Assembly: GCF_024171495.1 (NCBI RefSeq)
Contig: NZ_JALJZW010000004.1
Span: 67,001 to 131,000 of the forward strand
Length of the DNA: 64,000 bases
Source of the DNA: Deinococcus sp. HSC-46F16
GTDB lineage: Bacteria > Deinococcota > Deinococci > Deinococcales > Deinococcaceae
Reading direction: 5' to 3'
Made by a program: the position numbers and the translations under genes. Each line of letters starts with the position of its first letter. Position 1 is the stretch's first letter. Shown here in pieces: positions 1 to 9,121 of the stretch. The notes below the pieces were generated by a model that was not told the origin of the DNA, did not search any database, and worked only from the letters and a program-made list of their open reading frames with translations.

Positions 1-1382
1 GCACGGACGTGCAGGGCCAGCAACGCCACCGCGCGGGCCTCCCCGGGCGGCATCACCAGGCGTCCGGGGAGATGCCGCTCCTGTTCCTCGGCGGCCTCCG
101 GGTCAGCGCCCTCGGTGCCAGGGGCCTCTCCGGGCTTGTCGGGCCGGAATCGCCGGGTGAGCAGCAGGTGCAGCCGCTCCGGACACAGGTAGTTGCTCTG
201 CCCCTTGAGGGCCACGACCCGCACCCCGAAGCCGTCCGCCGCGAGGTCCCGGGCTTCCTGCACGATCTGGTCTTGCAACTGCTTGGTGTGGGTGCTGATC
301 ACCACCGGCTTGCCCGGTTGCCCGCGCAGCAGGGCCGGGTAGAGGTAGGCGCGGGTCTTGCCGGTGCCAGTCGGAGCCTCGACCACGAGGCGGCCTGGGC
401 CGCTCAGCGTCTCCGACACCGCCTGCGCCATCTGCATCTGTCCCGAACGGGGGGAGGGCAGCATCTCCCCCACGTCATGGGCCTGGCGCCCGCTGCTCCA
501 CACCGCGCTGACCCCGGTGACCGCACCGGCCACCCGGGCCGACAGCGCCTCGAGCTGCGCACGCGTGAGCTGGACAGGGTCGAACGCCAACGCGAGTTCA
601 GGAGCGGGCAACGCGGCGAGCAGGGTCTGCACGTCGGCTGGAAGCGCGTGGAGCCGCGCAATCATGCGGTCGAGGACACGCGAGGTGGCGGCGCAATCCG
701 CGAGCGCGCGGTGGGCATCGTCGTGAACCTCGCCGCAGAAGCAGGCGTGCAACCCCTCCAGGCCATACCCCTCCACGGGAGGCTCCTCGGCCGCGAAGGC
801 GAGGGGCGCGAGCAACAACGTGTCGAGCACGAAGGGGGGCTGGAACTTCAGCCCCTGTTCGCGGCACAAACGGCGCAGGACCGGCACATCGAAGCTCAGA
901 GCGTTGTGCCCCACGAGGGGGAGGTCGCCGAGGAACGCGAGAAGGGCCTGAAGCACCTCGGCCAGCGGCTGGCCTTCCCGGTCGAGTTCCTCCTGCGTGA
1001 TGCCGGTGAGTTCCGTGACCACCCGAGGCACCCGCTCCCCGGAGACCAGCAGTTGCAAGGTCTCGACGAGACGGCCCTCCTCGATGCGCAGGGCCGCGAC
1101 TTCCAGCAAACGCGCCTCGGTGCGGTCGACCGACGTGGTCTCCGTGTCGAGGATCACATACGACGTGACCCGAGCAGTGGGGGCACCGTGCAGTTCGGCG
1201 ACCCGCTCCTCCTGACCGGGAAGGAACAGGTATTCGCCCTGCTGGCGCACCTGTCCCCGGGCCTCTTTGAACATGCGTGTGAGCAGGGCCCGCTTCAGCC
1301 CAAAGACTTCGAGCAGGTCTTCCTCGGGTTGCGGCCCATGCGCCCGCAGGTACTCAAGCACCCGGCGCAGCAGCGGTGACAT
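1..1382 (-). CDS. DnaQ-like exonuclease fused to DinG/XPD-type helicase, 3' part cut by window edge
   Basis: This is an open frame of about 460 codons on the minus strand with no stop before position 1, so the protein is cut off at its C-terminus. The N-terminal ~60 residues look like a small helical or winged domain. They are followed by a DEDDh exonuclease: ILDTETTS near residue 77, HNALSFDVP near 155 and HDDAHRALAD near 220. A helicase then begins, with the Walker A motif EAPTGTGKT near residue 340 and a CPERL cysteine that may be the first ligand of an XPD-type Fe-S cluster. Exonuclease-DinG fusions are known in Firmicutes and Deinococcus and are linked to DNA repair. The start at 1382 has GGAG 8 nt upstream. 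It diverges from the DUF262 gene across 110 bp. I cannot tell whether it belongs to the host or to the island. Confidence 0.85.
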   Translation of the reverse strand, partial: MSPLLRRVLEYLRAHGPQPEEDLLEVFGLKRALLTRMFKEARGQVRQQGEYLFLPGQEERVAELHGAPTARVTSYVILDTETTSVDRTEARLLEVAALRIEEGRLVETLQLLVSGERVPRVVTELTGITQEELDREGQPLAEVLQALLAFLGDLPLVGHNALSFDVPVLRRLCREQGLKFQPPFVLDTLLLAPLAFAAEEPPVEGYGLEGLHACFCGEVHDDAHRALADCAATSRVLDRMIARLHALPADVQTLLAALPAPELALAFDPVQLTRAQLEALSARVAGAVTGVSAVWSSGRQAHDVGEMLPSPRSGQMQMAQAVSETLSGPGRLVVEAPTGTGKTRAYLYPALLRGQPGKPVVISTHTKQLQDQIVQEARDLAADGFGVRVVALKGQSNYLCPERLHLLLTRRFRPDKPGEAPGTEGADPEAAEEQERHLPGRLVMPPGEARAVALLALHVR

Positions 1383-1492
1383 CAGCCGCGCTCCACGGCG
1401 GTCAAAGGCGTTCTCTGGCAGATGCAGATGGCGGTCACGGTGATGACTTCACGCTAGCAGGCCACCGTCACAACGGGGCACGAATCTGAGGA

Positions 1493-3409
1493 ATGAGCGG
1501 ACTTCATGTGTCGGGTGTCTCCTCCGCATGTCCGGCAAGTTCCAGCCGTCCCATGGCCAATACTGCCCCCATGCAGCAGTCGAGCAAGGCCCAGGATCAG
1601 AATCTCAGCACCTGGTTTGTCCAGATTGGGCAGGGCAGCATCAAGTTGCCCCGCTTTCAACGGCATGAGGCCTGGGACCGGGGGCGCATCACGAGCTTCT
1701 TGAACACGGTGATCTACAACCTGCCGGTGGGAGTCACCCTGATGCTCGAAGTGGCCGGGCCGGAGCAGTTCGAGTCGCGGTACATCGTCACGGCGGAACC
1801 GAAGCACCCCCAGCCCGTGACCCGTCACCTCCTGGACGGACAGCAGCGCCTCACGGCCTTCTGGCGTGCCATGCACAACAACTACGCGCAGGAAACCTAC
1901 TTCGTGTACCTGCCCGCCTTTGACCAGGGCAGTGCCCCCGCCGAGGCGGAGATGGGTGTGCGCTGCATTCCGCGGTGGCTCAACAGGCAGGGGCTGCGGA
2001 TGCCCCGCTGGGCGGACGATCCTGCCCAGTGCCTTCAAAGAGGGTTGATCCCCATTTCCCTGCTGCGGCCCGGGGACATCAAGACTGAGATCGAAACCTG
2101 GGTGACCGAGGCGACCCGCCACCTTCAACCGGATGACGCAGCCCCGGACGCCCTCGCGAAATTCAGGGCCTACGTCGCGCAGCAGAAGCAGATCCATGAG
2201 CAGATCACCGAACTGCGTACCCTCGTCGCGCAGTTCAACCTGCCATACCTGTCTTTGCCCGCCTCGACCACCAAGGATGTGGCGCTCAAGGTCTTCATCA
2301 ACATGAACACCAACAGCAAGCCGCTGGCGCTGTACGACATCATCGTCGCGGAACTCGAAAACGCCGCCGGGCAGTCACTGCATGTCCTGCAAGCCAAGTT
2401 GGACGAGCAGCACCCGGAAATTGGGCGGTACGGCAACCTCTCGAACCTCGTGCTGTCCACGTCTGCCCTGCTTCAAGAGAAGCTGCCGAACGAACGCGGC
2501 ATGGTGGAGATGGATAAGAAGCAGCTACTGGACAACTGGCCGAAGCTCACGCGCGGGCTGCACCGCATGAGCCGATTTCTGGCCCAGGAGGGTGTCTTCG
2601 ACACCGCGCGCCTGCCCACAAACGCGGTGTTGGCCGTCATCGCGGCGGCGTACGACCACATCCCCGAGCACGGTGACCTGGCCGCCAAGGGCGAACGCCT
2701 GTTGAGGCGGTATCTGTGGTCCTCCTTCTTCACCGACCGCTACGAGAACGCCGCCGCCTCCCGCGCCTTCGCCGACTTCCGGGCGCTCAAGGCGCTGCTG
2801 CTCAATCCCGGCTTCACCGAGCAGGAACTCGCTTCGGTGCCCGTGCTCAACCGTGCCGAGTTCCCCCTTGCGGATGCGGATTCTCTTCTCGCGGCGGGCT
2901 GGCCCAAGGGTATGGGCATCCGGGCCCGGGCCATTCTCGCCGTGACCACCTTGCTGGGCGCCCGGGACTTCGCGGACGATCAACCCGCTTCCTTCGAGAG
3001 CGTGCAGAAACGCGAATACCACCATGTCTTTCCGGCAGCCCTCCTGGCCGCAGCTGGCCTGGAGAAGGCAGGCGACCTCGCCCTGAACTGCGCCCTGATC
3101 ACGTGGAAGACCAACCGCAGCATCGGGCGTAAGGATCCATTGGCCTACCTCCAAGAGAGGGTGCAGTGGGCGGATGAGGACATCGTCCGCGAGAGGTTGC
3201 GCACGCATCTGATCGACATGAAGGACCTTGAGAAGGCGCAGTACGGTGCGGCGAGCGGATCGCTCCTCCGGGCCAGGCTGGAGCCCGAGTATCAGGCCTT
3301 TCTCCAGCGCCGGGCAGGGCTCATCGTCGCCGCGATGCAGGCGCTTGTGGACGGCCGGGCACCGTCCCTCGAGACGCTCTGGGCGCAGCCGACTGCGGCG
3401 GGCATTTGA
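1493..3409 (+). CDS. GmrSD-like protein: DUF262 (ParB-like) plus DUF1524 HNH nuclease
   Basis: The N-terminal half has DUF262 hallmarks: LPRFQRHEAW near residue 52 and DGQQRLTAF near 115, followed by the FINMNTNSKPLALYDI segment. The C-terminal part has the DUF1524 nuclease signature YHHVFP and a later NRSIGRKDP Asn/Arg motif. Single-chain proteins with this layout belong to the GmrSD family of type IV restriction enzymes, which attack modified phage DNA, and to related anti-phage nucleases such as BrxU. The start is uncertain. The first ~30 residues look non-coding, and ATG codons at 1553 or 1571 are equally plausible because none has a good ribosome-binding site. A 220-residue gene of unknown function follows after 36 bp on the same strand, suggesting a pair. 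Defence function is inferred from family and neighbourhood. Confidence 0.85.
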   Translation: MSGLHVSGVSSACPASSSRPMANTAPMQQSSKAQDQNLSTWFVQIGQGSIKLPRFQRHEAWDRGRITSFLNTVIYNLPVGVTLMLEVAGPEQFESRYIVTAEPKHPQPVTRHLLDGQQRLTAFWRAMHNNYAQETYFVYLPAFDQGSAPAEAEMGVRCIPRWLNRQGLRMPRWADDPAQCLQRGLIPISLLRPGDIKTEIETWVTEATRHLQPDDAAPDALAKFRAYVAQQKQIHEQITELRTLVAQFNLPYLSLPASTTKDVALKVFINMNTNSKPLALYDIIVAELENAAGQSLHVLQAKLDEQHPEIGRYGNLSNLVLSTSALLQEKLPNERGMVEMDKKQLLDNWPKLTRGLHRMSRFLAQEGVFDTARLPTNAVLAVIAAAYDHIPEHGDLAAKGERLLRRYLWSSFFTDRYENAAASRAFADFRALKALLLNPGFTEQELASVPVLNRAEFPLADADSLLAAGWPKGMGIRARAILAVTTLLGARDFADDQPASFESVQKREYHHVFPAALLAAAGLEKAGDLALNCALITWKTNRSIGRKDPLAYLQERVQWADEDIVRERLRTHLIDMKDLEKAQYGAASGSLLRARLEPEYQAFLQRRAGLIVAAMQALVDGRAPSLETLWAQPTAAGI

Positions 3410-3445
3410 GGAGGCCGGGCCCGCCGCACCTCACTACACTGGGGC

Positions 3446-4108
3446 ATGTTCCGCAAACGTCTGGAGGAGGTCAGCGCCTGGCTTCAAACCCAGGGCGAGA
3501 ACCTGGAGCGTAACGAGCGGGCCTACAAGCTCAGGGGCGCGGCCAGCGTTCACACGCGGCTCCAGGACTTTCTCGCCGACCCCGCGGTCACCCGGGTCAA
3601 CGTTCAGCCGCCGCAGGAACTCAACCTGCTCGGCTGGCAGATCGTCGATGGCCTCAACACGATGATTCGGCAGGCCCCCGGAGTCTTCCGGGAAGCGCTG
3701 TCCGCTTTGTGGACGCCGCCGCTCGACCCGGGCCGTGCAGACCTGTTCTGGAGCACCCTCGACCCCGCGCTCGACACCCTGAGCGAAACGCAGCGCAAGC
3801 ACTTCTCAGGCGCGGGTACCCGGGCGAGCGTCGCGAGCTACTTCCTCTTCCTCGCCGACCCGCTGGGGCACCCGTTCTACCGCCCCAGCTTCGGCGGAAA
3901 GGCCGTGGAGTGGCTGTACGACAAGAAAGACGGGCTGGACAAGCGCAGCTTGGGCAACCTCCTCACCGACTACGTAGGGCGCTGCCGCTACCTGCACCAG
4001 CAGTTTCGGGAAGCGGGCATCCCCTTGCAGGACATGCTCGACACCCAGGGGGCGCTCTACATCATTAGCAGCCAGTACCTCGACCCCACTCGGTTACGCA
4101 GGAGGTGA
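3446..4108 (+). CDS. Unknown 220-aa protein downstream of the GmrSD-like gene
   Basis: I do not recognise a family. The protein is soluble, with no signal peptide or membrane segment. It is rich in aromatic and charged residues and has a conserved-looking block near residues 130-170 (FLADPLGHPFYRPSFGG, then a YVGRCRYLHQQF segment) that is reminiscent of regions preceding McrB-like or other restriction ATPase domains; that resemblance is weak. It starts 36 bp after the DUF262/DUF1524 gene. A TACACT box lies 5 nt before the ATG, so it may be expressed both from the upstream gene and from its own leaderless promoter. It converges with the type III restriction gene, with 50 bp between the stops. 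Its position makes it a candidate partner or modulator of the GmrSD-like nuclease. Confidence 0.7.
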   Translation: MFRKRLEEVSAWLQTQGENLERNERAYKLRGAASVHTRLQDFLADPAVTRVNVQPPQELNLLGWQIVDGLNTMIRQAPGVFREALSALWTPPLDPGRADLFWSTLDPALDTLSETQRKHFSGAGTRASVASYFLFLADPLGHPFYRPSFGGKAVEWLYDKKDGLDKRSLGNLLTDYVGRCRYLHQQFREAGIPLQDMLDTQGALYIISSQYLDPTRLRRR

Positions 4109-4158
4109 GAGAACATCGCCCCTGGACGTGAATCCGGCTGGGCATCCAGGCCTACCCC

Positions 4159-6993
4159 TTAACCAGCACCCTGTTCGACGAGGTTCATCAGCGTCTGGTT
4201 CTGGGCGATGGCCGTGTGAGGAATGATCGCGTAACGCCAGGGTTTTCCACCGTACCGCCGCGCGTGCTGGCTGGCCGCCTCGCACCACTCCCGCGCCACC
4301 CGCGCCTTTTCCTGGACCTCAGCGTCGTCCAGCTCGTTCTGGGCCTTGACCTCCAGCATCAGGATCTCGCTGCCCGTCTCGGCCACGAAGTCAGGTAGGT
4401 AGTCGTGCATCTGGTGCCCCAGGCGGTAGGTCATCAGGAACTGGCCCTTGACGGGCCGGAACCACTTCAGGCTGTCGCGGTCGAGCACCAGGGCAAGAAC
4501 CCGCTCGGCGTCCGACTGGAACTTGACCTGGGGGTACAGGCTGCGCTGAAAGCCGGTGTACACGCAAGCCTCGATTCGCAGCCCGGCGGGAGGGCGGGCC
4601 TGGGGGTTGCCCAGCAGCCCGCCTCGGCTGTAGTTCAGCGTACTGCTGCGCAGTTCCGTGAAGCCCTGCCGGATTTCATGGGCGTAGCGCACCTGACCCT
4701 GCTTCTGGTGCCCTTCCATCTGCGTGAAGATCAGGCGGGAAAGGTCGCGCTCGTGGGCGATCAGGATGTCCCGGATGGTTTCGTAGTCGTGCCCCTTGGC
4801 CTCGAAGTGCCCGACGACCTGATCGGCGAGGTCGAACAGCGTGTCTGCGTTCTCGTCGTAGCTGATCTCGGGGTTGCTCAGCAGGCCCCGCACCACGAGG
4901 TCTTGCAAGTTCCGCTCGACGATCTGGCCGCCGTGCACCGCTTGCACCCACTCCTGCGTGTTGTCGTTCAGGTTCTGCACCACCAGGGTGCGGCTGGGGG
5001 GCGCGTAGTTCACGCGGCTCAGGTCCAGGGTGAACGGCTGGAAGTCGCGCCTCGCCTCGCCCTCGGGCACCACCACGATGCGGGGAATGCTGATGGTGCG
5101 CTCGACGAGCAGCTCGGCCGTGCGGGCGACGATTCCCGCCACGTCTGGCACGGGGGCCTGCGCGCCGTCCAGCAGCGTCGGCTGCACGGTGGGCAGCTTG
5201 GCCTGTACCCGCTCCACCAGCCGCTGCTGTACCTCAGGGGAGCGCAGCGCCTCGACCCGGGGCACCGCGGCCACCTCCCGGCTGATCTCCTGTACGGCGC
5301 GGTAGACTTCGCGGGCCACCGGCTGCTCGGCAGGCGTGAAAATAGGCTGGGGCGCTAGGACTGGGTTCTCGGACTCCCCGGCGATCGGGTCGGCCACCGG
5401 CGTTCCCTCGGCCCCCTCCTCAGCCGCCTGCTGAGCGGGCACCCGCAGCGTGTCCAGCCCCAGCAGACCCCGAACGCCCGGCGCGGCCAGGACCGGCACC
5501 GAGGGCGGCACCCCGCCCCGCTCGTCCAGCAGCACGCGGTCCACGAGCTTAAGCAGGCTGTCGTCCCGGTTGGCCTCCTCGATGATCTCCTGAAACTTGT
5601 CGTGCGCGACGATGTTGAGGCGGTCGATGGGGTCGGTGACCCGCTTTCCGTCCGCGTTCACGATGCGGCGCTCGACCCGCCTGCCGTAGGGCAAGCGCAG
5701 CCCGCGCCCGATGCTCTGCTCGATCAGCACGCGGGCGTTGGCGGCCCTCAGCGGCACGATGGTGTAGAGGTTGGTGACGTCCCACCCCTCCTTGAGCATG
5801 TTGACGTGAATGACGATCTCGGTCGGCTCATCCGGATCCTCGACCTTGATCAACCGCTCGATCATCAGGTCTTCCGAGGTGTAGTCCACCTGGATGGCCT
5901 TGCCCGCGTAGCGCCCGTCGAAGAAGTCGGAAGACTCGATCAGCGAGAGGAGCTGGCTCGCATGGGTGGTGTCCCGGGCGACCACCAGCATGAAGGGCTT
6001 GACGTACTTCTCCCCCGTCTCGCGCGCGTGGTGGTCGAGTTCCACCTTGACGCTCTCGTGCAGGCGCACGCCGTCGGCGAGCTTGATGTGCTCCAGGTCT
6101 TCCGTGCTGAGGCCCGCCGGGTTGAAGTTCTCGCGAGTGACCACCGCCGGAATCTTGACGTATTTGTCCGCGATGGCGCGTCCCAGCGGGTAGTCCTGCA
6201 CGATGTTGCGAAACGGGGTGGGGCCGCGCGAGGTCTCCACGTAGGGCGTCGCGGTGAGTTCCAGGCCCAGGCGGGGCCGCAACTCGTTGATGGCGCGCAC
6301 GCCCGCCGAGGCGCGGTAGCGGTGCGACTCGTCCATGAGCAGCACGAGGTCGGGCAGCCCCTGGAGGTACTCGAAGTAGCTCTGGCCCAGCGCTTCCTGC
6401 ATCTTGCGGATGCGGGGCTCGCGCCCGCCGCGCACCTCCGAGTTGATCTTGGAGATGTTGAAGATGCTGATCTGCACCCGCCCGAACAGCGAGTCCGCAG
6501 CCCAGTCCCGCTGGGTGTAGTCCTCGCCCGTGATGATGACCGGGGGGTCCACCACGAAGGCCTGGAGGCCCTTGAAGACGTACTTGGGGCTGGTCGAGGA
6601 GAAGTCCTGAATCAGCTTGTTGTAGATGGTCAGGTTCGGGGCCAGCACGAAGAAGTGCCGCACGCCGTGCAGAAGGTGCAGGTAGGCGATCATCGCCCCC
6701 ATCAGCCGGGTCTTGCCAACACCCGTCGCCAGGGCAAAGGCCAATGAGACGAACTCGCGCTCGAACTCCCGAAAGTCGGTTCGGGCTGGAAGGGCTGCCC
6801 GGATGCGGGCGACCCACTCCTCGGGGTCCAGCCCCTCGTCGGCCTTGGGGGGCAATTCCTTGCCGAACAGGGTGTCCAGGATTTCGAGGGCCTCGCGCTG
6901 TGGGGCACGCAGGCTCAGGCGATCCGAGAGCATCTTGACCAGTTTGGGGTTGTGCTCAGTCAGGGTGTGCGGCGTCGCGGGCGAGGTGGTCAC
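4159..6993 (-). CDS. Type III restriction enzyme, Res (helicase-nuclease) subunit
   Basis: This 944-residue Res subunit is an SF2 helicase with a C-terminal nuclease that cleaves DNA after translocation when the Mod subunit finds unmethylated sites. Visible motifs are Walker A ATGVGKT near residue 89, LLMDESHRY (motif II, DESH) near 220, MLKEGWDV and IEQSIGRGLRLP (motifs V/VI) near 400-440, and a PD-(D/E)XK nuclease near residue 890 (LPDFVAETGSEILMLEVKA, giving D...EVK). The middle carries a family-typical linker region. The start is GTG at 6993, which overlaps the mod stop as GTGA, so translation is coupled. It is the last gene of the defence operon. All key residues are present, so the enzyme should be active. 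Confidence 0.93.
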   Translation of the reverse strand: MTTSPATPHTLTEHNPKLVKMLSDRLSLRAPQREALEILDTLFGKELPPKADEGLDPEEWVARIRAALPARTDFREFEREFVSLAFALATGVGKTRLMGAMIAYLHLLHGVRHFFVLAPNLTIYNKLIQDFSSTSPKYVFKGLQAFVVDPPVIITGEDYTQRDWAADSLFGRVQISIFNISKINSEVRGGREPRIRKMQEALGQSYFEYLQGLPDLVLLMDESHRYRASAGVRAINELRPRLGLELTATPYVETSRGPTPFRNIVQDYPLGRAIADKYVKIPAVVTRENFNPAGLSTEDLEHIKLADGVRLHESVKVELDHHARETGEKYVKPFMLVVARDTTHASQLLSLIESSDFFDGRYAGKAIQVDYTSEDLMIERLIKVEDPDEPTEIVIHVNMLKEGWDVTNLYTIVPLRAANARVLIEQSIGRGLRLPYGRRVERRIVNADGKRVTDPIDRLNIVAHDKFQEIIEEANRDDSLLKLVDRVLLDERGGVPPSVPVLAAPGVRGLLGLDTLRVPAQQAAEEGAEGTPVADPIAGESENPVLAPQPIFTPAEQPVAREVYRAVQEISREVAAVPRVEALRSPEVQQRLVERVQAKLPTVQPTLLDGAQAPVPDVAGIVARTAELLVERTISIPRIVVVPEGEARRDFQPFTLDLSRVNYAPPSRTLVVQNLNDNTQEWVQAVHGGQIVERNLQDLVVRGLLSNPEISYDENADTLFDLADQVVGHFEAKGHDYETIRDILIAHERDLSRLIFTQMEGHQKQGQVRYAHEIRQGFTELRSSTLNYSRGGLLGNPQARPPAGLRIEACVYTGFQRSLYPQVKFQSDAERVLALVLDRDSLKWFRPVKGQFLMTYRLGHQMHDYLPDFVAETGSEILMLEVKAQNELDDAEVQEKARVAREWCEAASQHARRYGGKPWRYAIIPHTAIAQNQTLMNLVEQGAG

Positions 6994-8705
6994 GCCTCAC
7001 CACCCATGTCGAACAGGCCCGGCACGGCGGCCACCTTGCCCTTACGCGGTGTCCTCGCTCCGGTGGCCGTGCTGACGGGTTCTGGCTCGGGCTTCGCCTT
7101 GGGGAGGTTGGCGACCTTCAGGCTGTAGTCGTCGTGGTCCCACTCGCATAGGCCCAGCACGGCGTCCGGAATCTTCTTGACGGTCAGGTTGTCGAACACG
7201 TCGCCATTCCGGTCGTAGGCCTTCGCCAGTACCAGCAGGCTGCGCTCCGGCCCAACTTCCTCGGACAGGTCGAGCAGGTCGCTGTGGCTCATGTAGCGGG
7301 TCGTGACGAACAGGAAGTCCCGCTCGCTGCTGCGTCCGTGCTGCCACCACACCGCCTGCGAGGGGTCGTAGGTGAACCCTTCAAGCTTGCAGCACGCCTC
7401 AGCCAGCATCTCGGCGTTGTACTCCGGGTTGATGATCGGGTGCTGGCGGGAATCGTACTTGATGAGGCTGGGGGCAAGGCGGTAATACCGGAAGCCGCCG
7501 CCGCCCTTCCACCCGACTGCGTCGCTGATTCCACCCCGGTCGGTGCCGTCAATGACCTTCTGCATCCGCGGGATGATGTGGGTGTGGGCATGCTCGCCGA
7601 GCTCGACCATGATCCAGCGACGACCCATCTTGTGAGCGACGGCCCCCGTGGTGCCGGAACCAGCGAAGGAGTCCAAGACGAGGTCGCCGGGCTGGGTAGC
7701 CAGCTGGATGACGCGCTGAAGGAGGCGTTCAGGCTTAGGAGTGGAGAAGGGGTCTTTGGGATTAAAAACCTTGACTTCGGCCTTAGAGGTTCTATTGCTG
7801 CCTGTATCCTCGTGAGCCCAGATTGTTTCAGGCGGACGCGAGGAATCGTCTTCTGCGTAGATTCTATAATAAGGCACCCAGCCTGTGCGACCCTGCACCC
7901 ATTCGATACGGTCGATCTCGGCTTCTATCTTTTCCCTCTTCCATCTCCAGGCACCATCCACGCCATCTTGTTTCTTTGGGTAAACTATTTCGCCATCAGG
8001 TGCGGTTATGCCAAAGTACAAGGTTGGTCGCGCCAATCTAGTGTCTCCCTGACCGCCCATTGCTCGAAGCGGCTTTGTGTAATAGCGTCTTCCTTGCTCA
8101 TCCACCTTATTGTAGTGGTCTTGTATCTCGGTTTGAATCCGACCAAGGTAGAGGCTCTCGATGTTACGGGAAAAGACTAGAACATGGTCGTGTCGAACAG
8201 AGAATGTTCGCGCGTCCATTCTCGGACTGTCACTTTTCTCCCAAATCACATCGGCAACGAAATTTTGTCGCCCAAAAATCTCATCACACAAGACCTTTAA
8301 GTAATGAGCTTCGTTATCATCAATGCTAATCCAAATACTACCATCTTCAGTTAATAAATCGCGTAGAAGTTCCAGTCTCTCTCGCATCATACCTAGCCAC
8401 AAGCTATGCTCCATGCCGTCGTCATAGTGCTCGAAGGCGCTACCAGTGTTGTAGGGCGGGTCAATAAAAATACACTTGACCTGCCCCTTCACCTTGTTGT
8501 CAGTCGCCAGAGCCTTGAGAGCCAGCAAGTTGTCACCGAAGATCAGCATGTTGTCGAACTGGTCGTTGTCATCGACCCGGGCATCTGCCGTGTAGCTGCG
8601 TTCCTCGTCGGGCAGCAGAATGCGCGGCTCCAGGCGGGGGCGGTGATCCTTGCCCACCCAGGTGAGTTCCAGTTTCAGGTTGCGCTGCTTCGGTCGGTCG
8701 GTCAT
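6990..8705 (-). CDS. Type III DNA methyltransferase, Mod subunit
   Basis: This is a beta-class N6-adenine methyltransferase of 571 residues that both modifies and specifies the site for the type III system. Motif IV (FIDPPYNTG) comes near residue 88, before motif I (DSFAGSGTTG), which sits near residue 345. The target-recognition region lies between them. The start is ATG at 8705, overlapping the PIN gene stop as ATGA; an upstream in-frame extension to 8780 lies inside the PIN gene and is rejected. The stretch of about 7740-8480, covering the DPPY motif and the recognition region, is visibly AT-richer than the rest of the gene and uses A/T-ending codons, a sign that this segment was exchanged. 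Its stop overlaps the start of Res. Confidence 0.93.
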   Translation of the reverse strand: MTDRPKQRNLKLELTWVGKDHRPRLEPRILLPDEERSYTADARVDDNDQFDNMLIFGDNLLALKALATDNKVKGQVKCIFIDPPYNTGSAFEHYDDGMEHSLWLGMMRERLELLRDLLTEDGSIWISIDDNEAHYLKVLCDEIFGRQNFVADVIWEKSDSPRMDARTFSVRHDHVLVFSRNIESLYLGRIQTEIQDHYNKVDEQGRRYYTKPLRAMGGQGDTRLARPTLYFGITAPDGEIVYPKKQDGVDGAWRWKREKIEAEIDRIEWVQGRTGWVPYYRIYAEDDSSRPPETIWAHEDTGSNRTSKAEVKVFNPKDPFSTPKPERLLQRVIQLATQPGDLVLDSFAGSGTTGAVAHKMGRRWIMVELGEHAHTHIIPRMQKVIDGTDRGGISDAVGWKGGGGFRYYRLAPSLIKYDSRQHPIINPEYNAEMLAEACCKLEGFTYDPSQAVWWQHGRSSERDFLFVTTRYMSHSDLLDLSEEVGPERSLLVLAKAYDRNGDVFDNLTVKKIPDAVLGLCEWDHDDYSLKVANLPKAKPEPEPVSTATGARTPRKGKVAAVPGLFDMGGEA

Positions 8706-9121
8706 AGAGGTTGCTCCGAAATGATCTTCAGGTTGGGAACACCGGCGTAGTCGGCGGCGTTGTGGGTGACGAGGGGGCATCCCAGGGCGAGGGCGGTGGC
8801 AGCGATCCAGGCATCAGCGGTGTCGATGGGATGGCCCGCCCGCCGCGCACCGAGCATGGCGTGCGCCCAGTGGGTACAGACGCTGTCGGTGGGGAAAATG
8901 GGCCGGAACCGTGCCATGAAGCGCTCCTGATCCATGCGTCGCCGGTCGCCCCAGCCCGCCTTCGCCATGCCGAACCGCACTTCAGCCACAGTCTGAAACG
9001 CAACGACGGTGAGGTGCCCCTTCAGGCGCTCGGCATAGGCCGAGCCGAGCGCGTCTCCCCGGTACATGTACCCGATGATGTTGGTGTCAAGCACCAGGGG
9101 GGGCAGGGCGGGAAGGGTCAC
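8702..9121 (-). CDS. PIN-domain toxin (VapC-like ribonuclease)
   Basis: This 139-residue PIN protein has the acidic active-site set: VLDTNIIGYM near residue 10 (first Asp), an AEVRFG Glu near 45, DTADAWIAATAL near 100 (Asp) and THNAADY near 118. VapC-type toxins cut tRNA or rRNA and are held inactive by the antitoxin. The start is GTG at 9121, overlapping the upstream XRE gene stop as GTGA, and its own stop overlaps the mod ATG. A longer frame upstream to 9256 lies inside the antitoxin gene and is not used. Being sandwiched between its antitoxin and the type III methyltransferase is unusual: it ties a toxin-antitoxin pair into the restriction operon by translational coupling. Confidence 0.9.
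   Translation of the reverse strand: MTLPALPPLVLDTNIIGYMYRGDALGSAYAERLKGHLTVVAFQTVAEVRFGMAKAGWGDRRRMDQERFMARFRPIFPTDSVCTHWAHAMLGARRAGHPIDTADAWIAATALALGCPLVTHNAADYAGVPNLKIISEQPL

Noticed and set aside
9..1379. 456-codon plus-strand open frame
   Set aside because: It is the antisense shadow of the minus-strand exonuclease-helicase gene, which has clear catalytic motifs; the plus-strand protein is Arg/His-rich without motifs.
4125..4158. Weak CCTGGA/TCCAGG inverted repeat between convergent genes
   Set aside because: It has only 6 bp, a long loop and no T-run, so it is not called as a terminator.
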